DNA of 64,000 nucleotides from the NCBI GenBank assembly GCA_026122225.1, contig JANEZZ010002672.1:186001-250000 (forward strand). The letters are read 5' to 3'. The notes beneath the pieces were generated by a model. It did not search any database. It saw only the letters and a list, made by a program, of their open reading frames with translations, and was not told the origin of the DNA. How positions within the stretch are numbered: position 1 is the first letter of the stretch; the number at the start of each line of letters is the position of its first letter. This stretch comes from Heloderma charlesbogerti. Taxonomy: Eukaryota > Chordata > Lepidosauria > Squamata > Helodermatidae. The translations under genes were made by a program, and so were the position numbers. Shown piece by piece: positions 11,142 through 22,112 of this stretch.

Positions 11142-11550
11142 TAGGGATGGGTAAGAAATTTGTTTCAGTTCATTTTTGACCAAAATTTATACAACTCACA
11201 TTTCCCATAAGTGAACACGGACCCCAATGCAATCTGCAGCCTGAAATCCATACATTTCCGAGCTTGCAATGTGACTGACTCAACAACAACTAAAGCGTCT
11301 GAAAAACGTGCGTGAAAAAATGTATGCATTTGAAAAATGTCCACAGGCCTGCTTTAGTCAATTGGAGAAAAATGTGCACAATGGATGTGTACATTTGAAA
11401 AATGCACACAAAATGCACATGGATTTTCATGTGAACCCCCCTACCCGCACCCAAAGCTTGCAATCTGATATAGACACCAGTCAGAACAAGCTTTGAGGAG
11501 GAAATTGGAGAACTTTGACAAGCCCAGGTTTTGCTGATTCTCACATCTGT
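11142..11550. mobile_element. AT-rich hAT-like MITE (family Q, copy 2)
   Basis: Starts TAGGGATGGGTAAGAAATTTG and closes near TTCTCACATCTGTG. The interior has TTTGAAAAATGTCCACAGG and TTTGAAAAATGCACAC motifs shared with the copies at 439-862 and 36696-37119. No clear target duplication, because the right end is mutated. Confidence 0.55.
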
Positions 11551-11811
11551 GGTCTGCACAGCTTTTTGTATGTTCTTATGCTGCCAAGAGAGACTTTTTC
11601 TTACAATGCTATAGATTCCTTAAATGCTATGCTATGCATTCCTTAAACAACAAAGCGTGGAGCTAGGGGAAAATGCACCAGTTGTTTTCCAAGAAAGCTG
11701 TCGATTTCATACCACATTCTGGGGGATTCTAGCATTCCTTGGTAACCTATCAGGAATTTCTCAAGGGAAGGACTTCTTCAAAAGGCAGCAAACCTGCCAC
11801 TATCCCTGTAG

Positions 11812-11905
11812 GGTGCAATCCTATGCATGTTTAGACATGTTTAGGCTGGTGAATGCTGCAAGTTGTAGGACTTTTCTCTATCTAAACATGCACAGGATTG
11901 CGCTC
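11812..11905. repeat. Short palindromic repeat with AATCCTATGC ends
   Basis: Starts GGTGCAATCCTATGCATG and ends CATGCACAGGATTGCGC: a terminal inverted repeat of about 15 bp around a 60-bp centre holding AAGTTGTAGGACTTTTC. Same family as 1948-2046. Confidence 0.6.
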
Positions 11906-11924
11906 GTAGTCATTTGCCCTTAAG

Positions 11925-12235
11925 TGGTATGGTGAGTGGTGACCAGGGAGAGAGCCTTCTCGGTGATGGCACACTGCTTATGGAATGATCTCCCCAGGAA
12001 GGCTTACCTGGCACCTCTCTTATTATGATTCCGTGCCAGCTGAAGCCCTGTTTGTGTCCCAAGGCATTTTAAAACAAAGACAGTTTAGCTCTGAATCTGA
12101 ACTGTTTTTATGCAGCATTATCTGCTGTTCCTTATGGTATGTTTTTGTATTTTATGATGTTTTAATTTGAAGTTATGTAAGACACCCTGAAAATGTTTTA
12201 TTTAAATGGCAGAATATAAATCTATAAACACAGAA
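11925..12235 (+). mobile_element. L2/CR1-type LINE 3' fragment
   Basis: GGGAGAGAGCCTTCTCGGTGATG and TATGGAATGATCTCCCCAGG mark the decayed C-terminal ORF. An AT-rich 3' UTR ends in GGCAGAATATAAATCTATAAA. Confidence 0.6.
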
Positions 12236-12706
12236 ACAAACAAACCAACAAACAGTGCAGCCCAACACTGTCCTGCAATAAGTGTGTCTGTGTCCTTGAA
12301 CATGCCCTCAATCTTCTACAAACTAACAGGAGGAATCTGGCTGTTCACTTAAGCCCTGCCAATTCTCTTGTGCCTTGCAGATTCTATTGTGCAAGTGGTG
12401 GGTCCAGCTGATCCCATTTAGTGCTTCCCAGAGGAAGCCCTGAAACAAGAGGAAACACTCATTTCTCAATTGGGACAGGTCTGCAAAGCTCTCTTTTGTG
12501 GGCTCCACGGACCTGCCCTTTTCCAGGAATGAGCATTTTCATTCATTCTCAGTTGCCCATGCAGCATTAAATCTTCACTCCACAAACGGTGGGTGCTGCT
12601 TGCAGATGGGAATTGGCAGGGCGCAAGAGGATCGGCAGAGGCATGTGAAACCATCGGATTCTGCCCGATGTCTTTCTGAGGCAGATGTCAAGGGGTTCTT
12701 TGCTAG
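12236..12706. other. Unassigned spacer
   Basis: No gene or element identified. The last 14 bases (12707-12720, AAAAAGTGAAAACC) are the left target duplication of the next insertion. Confidence 0.35.
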
Positions 12707-12720
12707 AAAAAGTGAAAACC

Positions 12721-13236
12721 TTTTTTTTACTATTATTATTACTTTCATTTATGAGACTTTGATTAGTAATATCTTTGGCTGGCTAAATTTTTAAGCTCTA
12801 TTATTATATATTAACTGAAGGGCAATATATGGTTAGTGGAAATGAATTGTATGCTTGCTTCCTTGCTATAATAAGGCTGATGATATGATACTGAAATTTA
12901 AGGTTGATTACCTATGCTGTACTGAAGTGTAATATTGGCAATGATATAGGGATAATTTTTAAATAGAATGATACTTGAAGTTTGTGTGTAATGCAGTTTA
13001 AATTTAATTCCTTGAAGTAACTTTTTTATATATTTTTTTCTTTTCCCCTTTTGCTTTCCCCTTCCTTTTCTTTTTTCTGATTTTTTCCTTTCTCTCTTTT
13101 TTTCTCCTCCTTCTCTCATTATTGCTGTGTCCTCTTAAGAATACTGTATTGTTGGAAACTGTAGATAATGACTGGGTTGTTGCTACTGTTTTTTCATTTA
13201 TAAAGATAAAAAAATAGAATAAAAAGTATTTCCAAA
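12721..13236 (+). mobile_element. Half-L1-like element, 3' tail only, with 14-bp target duplication
   Basis: The sequence matches the 3' UTR that follows the L1-type ORF1 at 54366-54990: ATTATTATTACT, AATATATGGTTAGTGGAAATG, GATGATATGATACTGAA, a polypyrimidine tract, then TTATTGCTGTGTCCTC, AATACTGTATTGTTGG and a TTTATAAAGATAAAA tail. It is bounded by AAAAAGTGAAAACC at 12707-12720 and again at 13237-13250. The long duplication and A-rich end fit target-primed reverse transcription by an L1-type machinery. The insertion is strongly 5'-truncated and non-coding. Confidence 0.75.
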
Positions 13237-13384
13237 AAAAAGTGAAAACCATTGTAATAAATAAATTAATCAATCAACTAACCTAGTTTGTGCCATTAGT
13301 TGGTTCAAATGTACATTTCTGGCTAGATCTATTTTCTTCCTTCTCTTTCCCTCTCACTTTTGCTACAGCTCAAAAGGGTTTGCC

Positions 13385-13470
13385 TTTTATTTATTTTTTT
13401 AAATTTCAGGTTTGCCTTTCCAGCTTAGAATCACTCAAGACGGTATACAATAATTATTAGTATGTGCACA
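13385..13470 (-). mobile_element. Degraded LINE 3' end
   Basis: TTATTTATTTTTTTAAATTTC followed by CAGCTTAGAATCACTCAAGACGG looks like the reversed 3' terminus of an old LINE. Short and diverged. Confidence 0.3.
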
Positions 13471-13742
13471 ATAAAGCCAGTTAGTAATAGTGTGAGAAAA
13501 CAGCAACATGTAACAGAGAGCCAAGCACTTGCTTAAATGCCCCATCCATGGACATGAATGAGGGGTTTTTTTTAAGGGCTTAGTTTGGATTGGACCATGC
13601 CTGCCAGCTGAAACTATAATTAGTCCACACTTCTTTAAATCTGGCCATTAAAAGTCAGTCCAAATAGAAAACCTTATGGTGCTTCCAGAGGGCATTCAGG
13701 GTGGGAGTTTAATGTAATGATGGGAGTTACACAAGTAAGAGG

Positions 13743-14154
13743 TAGGGACAGATATATTTCAATAGCGATTTCTCAGTTTTCCAATCTTACATCATTTCCA
13801 TCAAGCTTCCACATCAGTTTGTAATTTTTTAAAAGATCACATGAAAATTTGTATACATTTGCATGTGCATTTCTCCTAGGATACATGTTTGTATGCATTT
13901 TGCTTATTATATGCATTTTGTAAGCAATTTCCCCTAATACAATGTATTTTTGCATGTTATTTTCACTTATCCACATTTTTTGTGTGAATGTTTCCCTAAT
14001 ATATGCATTTTTGTATGCATTTTTTTGATCAGAGAACCACATCACAAAATTCAGAGAACTGTGAATTCTGAAGGATAACTACATTTTGGTTTGCCTAACC
14101 AAATCAGGCAGATTTGTTAAAATGTGAACTGAACAAACTTCTCCTCCATCCCTA
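13743..14154. mobile_element. AT-rich hAT-like MITE with ATGCATTTTTGT units
   Basis: Starts TAGGGACA, ends CATCCCTA. Flanks GTAAGAGG / TTAAGGGG agree at 6 of 8 positions. The centre is a run of about 30-bp units of the type TTTTGTATGCATTTTnCCCTAATATATGCA (about 13850-14030). The short antisense frame across it is a by-product of that repeat. Confidence 0.55.
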
Positions 14155-14174
14155 TTAAGGGGCAGACAGCAAGT

Positions 14175-14345
14175 ATTTCATATATGTATTTATTTCAAGG
14201 CAAAGCTTCCTCAAGGTGATTTACAAGGTAAATTTGAAAACAATAAAATGTAAAGTACAATTAACTAAAACAGTAGCATAAAACATTTAAAATAACAGCA
14301 AAAGTAAAAACTCCAATTTATAACATAAAATAAAAAAGGGCATTC
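14175..14345 (-). mobile_element. LINE 3' UTR fragment
   Basis: TATTTATTTCAAGGCAAAGC, GGTGATTTACAAGG and a long A-rich run with AAACAATAAAATG form an inverted L2/CR1-like 3' end. Confidence 0.4.
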
Positions 14346-14398
14346 ATTCATTTAAAACCAGATTGGAACATCCAGGTCTTTATGGCCGATTAAAAACA

Positions 14399-14820
14399 AG
14401 GGTGCAATCCTATGGGCAGTGTCAGCTGCCTCCACACTTGGAGGTGACCAACTATCCATTGAAGGGCAGGTGGAGTGCAGAGGGGATCTTCTCCTCTGCG
14501 CTCCAGCCACTCTGCATTTGCTGCTGGACAGCCAATTTCGGCTGTCTAGCCAGGGAACTTTGGAGTGGCAGGGGAGGCCACTTCCACCATTTTCTCCCCT
14601 CTCCACCCGCAGTAATGCCTTCTTTTTAGCTGCTCCGCACTGGTCTTATGAGTGCGGAGCCGGGGACAAACTGCACTGCCTATGAGGCAGTGGGGGAGAA
14701 GGTGGGGAGTCAGTTTTCTGGGAATCGACCTCAGAGCACTGCCTCCAGGCTCGGTTCCCAAAAAATGAACAATCCTATGGCTGTCTAGACACTGTCTAGA
14801 GGCCATGGGATCACACCCTA
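14399..14820. mobile_element. MITE with AGGGTGCAATCCTATGG terminal repeats (family V)
   Basis: Left end AGGGTGCAATCCTATGG, right end CCATGGGATCACACCCT: an imperfect terminal inverted repeat of about 17 bp. GC-rich interior with the internal inverted pair GACTGTCTAGAC-like / GTCTAGA. A sibling is at 24468-24953. Overlapping short frames on both strands are not conserved between the two copies. Confidence 0.55.
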
Positions 14821-16340
14821 AAAGACAAGAATGCCTGTCAAATATCCATGTATGCTTGCTGTTTGTATTTGATGCACTTATGGGTACAGTCGAAAAGCTA
14901 GTCATAGAAAAATTGAGTCCAGAAGCCTGATGCAGAGCTATGTGTGCTCTCCAAAGAACACATAGAGCTCTTAAAAGAGTGGTCCATTGAAATGCAGTGC
15001 GAATAGAACAAGTCGCAGGTTCTTGTTGAACTTCTTCAGTAAATAGAAGAGCTAAGCCCCGCTATTCTAAAGCAAGGGGAGGTAACTGTTTGCTTGTCTT
15101 ATTCAGAAGGATAAATGTTTTCTGAGAATGAAACCAACCTTGCAACGATCAGCATCACCTTTTGATCACTCCAATGGGGGCTCTGTGGCACACAGTCACA
15201 TCCAAGGAAGCAAAATTGGACATTCTCAAACTACCAGCTTTTTTCAAATCCATGACCCTGAGGCTATGAGGACAGCATCAAATGAAGACCCACATTTATT
15301 TTAATTATTCCAAGTTCTGTTTCCCAGGATTTAGCTAGCCTGTGAGTTCCTTTGGAATAAAAACCCAAAACAAAACCACAGTCAGTCTGTATGTTCAAAA
15401 TGACAATCTGTTAGGCCATTAACTGTAGAGACTTGAAACCCTGCTGCCTAGCTCATTAAAGCCCTCTAAACCATAGCTGGATCTGTGCCTGAAAATTGAG
15501 CAGGAAGGGAGAACCTAGCCTTGAGGAACTCTGTTTTCTGACAGAAAGACAACAACATTTCTTCAGAAGAAGTGACACAACCTGAGCGCAGGTAGAGCTA
15601 GCCAAACCTCTCTCTCTGACACACAGCACTATAATCAAACAGATTATTTCCATAGTGGCCACCATGGAAAAAGAGGAACCAAAAGGAATACAATATCCTT
15701 CCCAGCTTTCCATCATTACCACAGGACCCTGATACAGAACTAGTTTTATGGGAGGGGTGCTCTGAAGAGGAAACAGAAAGTGCTTAGCCAAGACCCTGGC
15801 CATTCCCTCCAAATATATTGACAACATGGCCCATTGCCACAGCCACTGCTTTCTAAACATACACCTCTCTTGTCTCTCAAATTGTTGGCAGGCTTGCTGG
15901 GTTGAGTTGGTGGCTGAGTTGGCATTGCTCCTCAGGGGCCTCCATTTGAGGGCCTTTTCAAAGGATGACTTTGTAGCCATAGTTCTGAGGAAATAAACTA
16001 GGGTTCATTTTTCCTTAGTAAGATGCAGTTTCCTCCCTGACACATTAAGGCCCATATCTTCACTGTGGATGGACAAGCGGATGGAATCTACCACACCCTG
16101 AGTGGAAAACAAGAAGTTGCCTCTTGTTGTTAGAGCTGGTGACCAATGGGCTGATTTAATTTTCCCAGTAGTTGTCCAAAATCCAGCATAAGGTTATATA
16201 CGCCCATCACAACATTGGCGAAATCATAGGATCAAAAGTTGGAGGGAGACCTTGTAGGCCATGTAATCCTGGGGTCTTCAACTTGGTGCCAGTGAACACC
16301 AATGTATCTGCAGACACTTTTCCTGGTGACTACCAAGCTC
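14821..16340. other. Unassigned spacer with one long fortuitous frame
   Basis: The stretch holds no recognised transposon. A 174-codon frame runs antisense at 15456-15980, but I see no domain, splice-site context or similarity to a known family. It may be chance, or a very old coding remnant. Confidence 0.35.
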
Positions 16341-16350
16341 CCTGTCCCTC

Positions 16351-16845
16351 TTGATTTATATTTATCACATCACTCTGGTGCTGAAGGAGTTGGACTGGCT
16401 ACCAGTTGTTTTGGGGGCCAAATTCAAGGTGTTGGCTTTGACTTTTAAAACCCTATACGGTTCCGGCCCAGCCTATCTCAAGGAGTGCCTCCAGCAATAT
16501 CAGACAGGCCGCTCAACAAGATCAGCCTCGGATGGCCTTCTCTCTGTCCCATCAACCAGCACAGCTAGGCTGGTGAGGATGAGAGAGAGGGCCTTCTCTG
16601 TGGTGGCCCCCACTCTGTGGAACTCCCTCCCTAGAGAACTCCGCCATGCTCCCTCTTTAATGAGCTTCCACCATGCATTGAAAACGTGGTTGTTCAGGCA
16701 GGCATTTGGGATGGGTTAGGGTATTTTTAGAACATGATGTTTTAATGCTTAATGTTACTGTTTTGACTGTTGTACTGTTGTACATCACCCAGAGTGGCTG
16801 GGTGACCGGCCAGATGGGCAATTAAGAAATTTTATAAATAAATAT
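16351..16845 (+). mobile_element. L3/CR1-type LINE, 5'-truncated, tail of ORF intact
   Basis: An open frame at 16351-16719 encodes the last ~120 residues of the LINE ORF: LKELDWLPVVLGAKFKVLA, LYGSGPAYLKECLQQ, AFSVVAPTLWNSLPRELRHA, TWLFRQAFGMG. The 3' UTR ends GTACATCACCCAGAGTGGCT...AATTAAGAAATTTTATAAATAAATA. The same residues close the 589-residue frame at 57911-59680. Reverse transcriptase and endonuclease are absent. Confidence 0.82.
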
Positions 16846-17340
16846 ATATATGTATTATTTCTTAGGTTTTTCAATTAAATAATAATAATTGGGGGGCTGG
16901 AATGCTGAAAATGGAAGTGCCATCTTTGTCTGGATTCAAAAGAGTGGTTTTGTGTTCTGGAGCTCAGACCCCTACCTCTGCCTTGTACTTAGGTTCTTGA
17001 GCAAGTTACTTTTCTTTTTGTCTCACCAGTTTTTGGGAAAGGAGTGTTTTGTGACTGGCCATGTTCCCCATGGCAGTCATTTTATGAAAGGGCAAGCCAC
17101 CACCATGGCAGACATTTTGTGGGGGCACCTTCAGCACTCCCTCAAAATTCCCAAATGTGCCCATTGGCCAAAAAAGTTGCCCCCCTGCTCGATGTTGGAA
17201 AACCAATAGGCTTAAGTGAATATGATGTGTGTGCTGCATTCTGTGAATGTACTTTTCCTTGTGCCACATCCTGTTCACAGTACCAAACAGGATTGCTCTT
17301 CATGTGAGCAAAGTTATTAAGAATCCTGTTCATGCCGCAT
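16846..17340. other. Unassigned sequence with CCATGGCAG motifs
   Basis: Text at about 17060-17130 (CATGGCAGTCATTTTATG..., CATGGCAGACATTTTGTGG) repeats itself and resembles the interior of family T. Otherwise no element or gene is clear. Confidence 0.35.
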
Positions 17341-18780
17341 TTCATAAAGGGCATCTCTTCTGTTTTCCTGGCACTGTAAGACCATTCCTTTTATAATTCC
17401 ATTCATTTCATTCAGTGTTGCAGTGATGCATTTTAGTCTGAGTATGACTGTGTAATAATGTGTAAATCACAACAGGCTACAGTGCCTATTTCTCTCTTAT
17501 TAAAAAGAAATTGCTGTCATATCAGGGAGCTTGCTGACAAAATAGTTGCACTAACACATGTGGCAGAATTGTTGAGAGAGAATGTTTGCAAGGCCCGGTG
17601 CTTTCTCACTGTTTATAAACAGGAATGGATTTAATTCACTCTAGGAATAGTGATTTCATGGTAAAGGAAATGGAGCCGGCATTATTTTATATTAGTGCCA
17701 AATTAATGTTGCATCAGCACTAAGCAGCACCCCCACACCAAATTTTATCAATGTGGCAATGAAAAATAGCTCTGTTTTTATTGGCTTCCACTAGCATACT
17801 TAAGCATTTTAAATATCAACCTCTGCAGAAGAGCCATTACTTTCAGTGAGAGCACATACCTGGGGAGATTTGCAGATACTGTAATTTCGACTAAGATTAA
17901 AAATAAACCTGTTTTAGTATCACAGTGAGGATGTTACTTTTTCCACATCAAAGATGATCTCTTCTCCTATTGGCAGATACCTTTGCACATCCATGTCCGA
18001 TCAATTTAAGTTCAGATATAAATATTAATAATAATGATAACAACAACAACCTGTTCCACGACATTTCAAATATAGCCCCACCACTCATGTGCCGTTGTTC
18101 ATAACCACTGTAATGAAGGATGTGCTAAATATGTGTTACTGAGGGTCAGGCTCAATTTACTTTTCAAAAAGTTGTCTGCTTTCTCCCTTTCTTTTCTAAT
18201 TAGCCAAGTAATTTTTCTCCCCAAATAACCCCCTTTAAAAAAGAAGAAGAAGAAGCTAAACCCAGCTGCTCTGGGTGCTGGTAAACCATTAAAACAGACC
18301 AAGTCTGGTGTTCATATTTATTCTACTTAAATCTATTTGCTTGAATTAGCGGAAAGAGAGTCAATTTAGTGCTCTTGTCTCCATTACCAGTAAATTCTCA
18401 TCCATTTTTAAAAATCAGAATGGTATGAAATCCAGTGATATGCTAAAATGTTTTCAAGGAAGATTAATAGTATCCATTGGAGTATAACAATATCCATAGG
18501 AATATACTTCCGGAGAAAACACATTATTTATTCCTTGACTTTTTAAATGTCCTTTATTCTGGATTATTCAACCAGCTTCTGGTAAGAATCATCATCATCA
18601 GCTATAAAATGTTAAGAGGGCTAAAACAGAAGGCATCCATCAGACATTCTGCATAAAATACAAAAGTCTGTCTGATAAATCAACCCTTTGCTAAAAGTGA
18701 CAAATCTTGCTTTAGGAACAAGGTGCTATCCCCACTTAATACATTTTGGGACCAAAAAGCAGCTCTGCTGAATATTCTCC
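17341..18780. other. Repeat-poor interval, possible conserved non-coding DNA
   Basis: Long stretch without recognisable transposons or long frames apart from short AT runs, (AGA)n near 18240 and (ATC)n near 18585. The text at 17640-17860 and 18300-18420 is of balanced composition and looks constrained, but this is only an impression. No exon could be defined. Confidence 0.3.
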
Positions 18781-18829
18781 AGTTTTTATTTTCATGCAGT
18801 TTTTAGATTATGCAAAGATCAAGGAATAG

Positions 18830-19640
18830 GGACTCAACCTACGCCGGATGGGGTTACACTGCCCTTGAAGACTGAGGCTCATGGTTTGGGTGTATCTCTG
18901 GACTGGACTCAGCCCTGATCTTGGATGCCCAAGATTTGGCAGTGGCCAGGAGTGTGTTTGTGCAGCTTAGTCAAGTGGCCTAACTGTGCCCATTCCTAGA
19001 GATGTCTGATCTGGCATCCCCATTTGGACTACTGTAACAACACTCTGTATGGGGTTACCTTTGTTACTGAGAACTGTTCAGAAACTTCAGCTGGTTGAGA
19101 ATGCTGCAGCCAGACTGTTGTCCAGGGATGGTTACAGGGAGCACATGACCCCCTTGTTATAACAGTTTCACTGGCTATTGGTCTGTTCCCGAGAACCATT
19201 CAAAGTGCTGGTTATGACCGATAAAACTCTATACAGCTTGGGACCAGGCTACTTAAAAGACTGCCTTCTCAAGCCCAGGTCTTGAGTTCTTCAGGAGAGA
19301 CCCTTCTTTCGATACTGCCACCTTCAGAGGTGTGCTTGGTAGTGATTTGTCAGAGGGCCTTCTCAGTGGCTGCCCCAAGGCTGTGGAACTCCTTGCTGAG
19401 GGAGGCTAGGTTTGCACCCTCTTTGCTGTCCTTCTGCCAACAGGCAAATACCTCTTCATTCAAGCAGGCCTTTGATGGGTAGGCAGGTGCTGTTTTTATT
19501 CTGTTATTGCTGTGTTTTTGTTATGTTTTAATGCATTGTTTTATTGTTGCTTTAATCAGCTTTATTTATGATTGTAAGCCACCGTGAGTGCCATTTTTTG
19601 GGGTGGAAAGATGGGGTGCAAATCAAATGTTATGTGCCAT
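18830..19640 (+). mobile_element. L2/CR1-type LINE 3' half, decayed
   Basis: About 800 bp of non-LTR ORF C-terminus in broken frames: TGGACTACTGTAACAACACTC, CAGAAACTTCAGCTGGTTGAG, AATGCTGCAGCC, ACTGGCTATTGGTC, GAGGGCCTTCTCAGTGGCTG, TGTGGAACTCC. A 3' UTR ending ATTGTAAGCCACCGTGAGTG...GGGTGCAAATCAAAT follows. The short open frame at 19282-19482 is its best-preserved fragment (AFSVAAPRLWNSLLREAR). Confidence 0.75.
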
Positions 19641-19805
19641 TGTTTCAGCCTGACTGCGATAACAGCTTCATAGACATTTTTTTTTTCCTCCTCACTGTTC
19701 TTCTTTCTGGATTACTCCGATGGGTTATGTTATGCAATTAGGGATCATCCAGTGAACAATGGATGTCACAATGCAATGTAGTCAGTCACATACATACAGG
19801 CTACT

Positions 19806-19886
19806 TCATTTATTTATTTATTTATTCATTTCATTTCTATACCGCCCAATAGCCGAAGCTCTCTGGGCGGTTCACTGGGCGGTACT
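19806..19886 (-). mobile_element. LINE 3' terminus, antisense
   Basis: (TTTA)n then TTCATTTCATTTCTATACCGCC-type text through AGCCGAAGCTCTCTGGGCGG: the inverted 3' terminus of the LINE family also seen at 20938, 44414 and 60226. Confidence 0.6.
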
Positions 19887-20579
19887 TCATGAAATGACTG
19901 AAGTCAATTCAGAGTGATGGTGATGTAAATAAATAATGAGTTCCTGCACTTCAAAATGTACCATCACACCAATGCCAAAAAATCACTGAAAAGAGGAGGC
20001 ATTTTCTGACATGTACAAAAAAGTTCAATAAATAAATGAATACATAACCTCAAACCCTGCACAGCAATGATAATTAATTTCAACAAAACTGGCCAAAGAG
20101 AAAACCATAAGCTCCATCTTCACTGAGGCACTTTTAGGCAGCATGTTGCTCAGGGATGTCATGGCTACAGATGATGTTTTGCATGAAAAACGTTTTAGAA
20201 TCATTATCACTATGAAGACAAGTAGGTGAAAATCCCTGAACAGCATAGAACTGAAAAAGCATAACTCTTGACACTCAAAACAAAGTGCTGAGCTTTGTTG
20301 TAGCCGTATGCTGAACCTCATGCATTCTGAGCCAGAACAACTGAGAGAACTTACCAAGGTGCTGTGCAAATGGTTTATTTGTCTACTGCTGAAAGCCTTG
20401 CTCTCACTGGGCCTAGTGCCCCTTGTCTTGCCCATCATAACTTCAGTTTCCTTCCATTAGTCATAAACTCACCATCAGGACTAAATGTCTTACAGAAAGA
20501 GCCCCCAAAGTCCTATCTCATTCATAACCTTTGTGTTTCTGACATGGTTCCACAAAACCACTTGTAGTCCATTTATGTC
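19887..20579. other. Unassigned spacer
   Basis: No element recognised. A 137-codon antisense frame at 20025-20438 shows no recognisable domain. Confidence 0.3.
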
Positions 20580-20900
20580 CAGGGTGCAAAACCTCTTTCA
20601 TCTTGAGGGCTGAATCCCATTTCACAGAACCTCTCGGGGGCCACATTCCAGTGATGGGTGAGGGCATGAGGCCAAAGGCAAAAGCGGCAGGCCAAAGGCA
20701 AAACAGGCAGGACCGAAAAAGCAAAAATAATGCCCCCAATACCTGCATAGTTTAGCTCAGAGCTCTCACTATGAGTAATTAAGCCTTAGGAGAGGCACTT
20801 CAACCTTTTAGAACTGGGGGTGGCAGGAACCCTGCACAATAGCTGGAAAACCACCATATGATCTGGGGTTGGGGTAAGGGGTGTGTGTGGCCATCTAAGA
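20580..20900. mobile_element. Non-autonomous hAT (Charlie-like) fragment, family X
   Basis: Begins CAGGGTGCAAAACCTCTTTCA, followed by CTTGAGGGCTGAATCCCATTT and AGGCCAAAGGCAAAA. The same text recurs at 27275-27460, 38655-39020 and 62190-62535. CAGGGGTG-type ends fit hAT-Charlie elements, but borders here are blurred. Confidence 0.5.
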
Positions 20901-20934
20901 AACCCAAGAGGGCCCTGGATTTGGCTGCATGCCT

Positions 20935-21020
20935 TATTTATTTATTTATTTATTTATTTTTATGCCACCCTATAGCTGAAGCTCTCTGGATGGTTTACAA
21001 AAGTTAAAAAAACCTTAAAA
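20935..21020 (-). mobile_element. LINE 3' terminus, antisense
   Basis: (TTAT)n, then ATGCCACCCTATAGCTGAAGC, TCTCTGGATGGTTTACAAAAG. It abuts the Bov-B fragment that follows. Confidence 0.6.
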
Positions 21021-21023
21021 TAC

Positions 21024-21752
21024 AATATTGTTGTTGTTGTTCAATCGTTCAGTCGTGTCCGACTCTTCGTGACCCCATGGACCATCGCATGCCAGGCCTT
21101 CCTGTCCTCCGCTCTCTCCTGGAGTGTGCTCAAATTCATATTCATTGCATTGGTGATAATGTCTAGCCATCTCATCCTCTCCTGTCCCCTTCTCCTTTTG
21201 CCTTCGATCTTTCCCAGCATCAGGGTCTTTTCCAGGGAGTTTTCTCTTAGGTGGCCAAAATATTTGAGCTTCAGCTTCAGTATCTGTCCTTCCAATGAGC
21301 AGTCAGGGTTGATTTCCTTTAGGATTGACTGATTTGACCTCCTTGCAGTCTAGGGGACTCGTAAGAGTCTTCTCCAGCACCACAGTTCGAAAGCATCAAT
21401 TCTTCGGCGCTCAGCCTTCCTTATAGTCCAGCTCTCACAGCCATACATTACTACTGGGAAAACCATAGCTTTGATTATACGAACCTTTGTCGGCAAGATG
21501 ATGTCTCTGCTTCTTACTATGCTGTCTAGGTTTGCCATAGCTTTCCTTCCAAGGAGCAAGTGTCTTTTAATTTCATGGCTACAGTCACCATCTGTGGTGA
21601 TCTTGGAGCCCAAGAAAGTAAAATCTTTCACTGCTTCCATTTCTTCCCCTTCTCTATGCCAGGAAGTGATGGGGCCAGATGCCATGATCTTCGATTTTTA
21701 AATGTTGAGTTTCAAACCAGCTTTTGCACTATCCACTTTCACCCTCAACAAG
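21024..21752 (-). pseudogene. Bov-B (RTE) LINE 3' end, antisense
   Basis: The antisense strand carries the last part of Bov-B ORF2 and its 3' UTR. On the minus strand a frame at 21350-21685 reads MASGPITSWHREGEEMEA, VKDFTFLGSKITTDGDCSHE, MVFPVVMYGCESWTIRKAE, and one at 21041-21295 reads KYFGHLRENSLEKTLMLGK, ERAEDRKAWHAMVHGVTKS. These are the hallmark C-terminal Bov-B strings, separated by a frame break near 21300-21350. The 3' end of the element is at 21024, where (TTG)n and GTTCAATCGTTCAGTCGTG are visible. The insertion is 5'-truncated at about 21752, with no reverse transcriptase catalytic core, so it cannot be autonomous. It belongs to the same family as 54993-59848 (sense) and the fragment at 43000-43108. 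Confidence 0.9.
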
Positions 21753-22112
21753 AGGATCCTTAGATCCTCTTGATGCGGTGACTTTGCCGCATCAATAATA
21801 TCTATTCAAATCAGGCAAAGGTGCCCAAGATGGTGCCAACTGGACTGGCAGTTGAAACTTACTTTCACACTGGCGATGGGACAGTTCAGCTGGGAGTGGC
21901 AGGCTAGTTTAGGGGGCACAGGGCAGGCTGTGTGCCACACACAGCTCTGCCCTTCAACTCCTTGCCACTGCTTCCTGTCCCCCAACAACTACTGCCTGAG
22001 GTGCCTGCTTTGCCCTATCCAATGGTAGGGCTGGCTCTGAAATCAGGTGATTGGGTGGGGAATAACTGCACAGTTGTCACCAACTTTATGATTTCAGTTT
22101 GCAAACACTGCC
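21753..22112. other. Unassigned spacer
   Basis: Starts with an inverted pair TTAGATCCTCTTGATGCGG/GCCGCATCAA around 21758-21805. No gene seen. Confidence 0.35.

Noticed and set aside
15456..15980. 174-codon antisense open frame
   Set aside because: No recognisable domain, no splice context, no repeated copy to compare. Length alone is not enough in a window this size.
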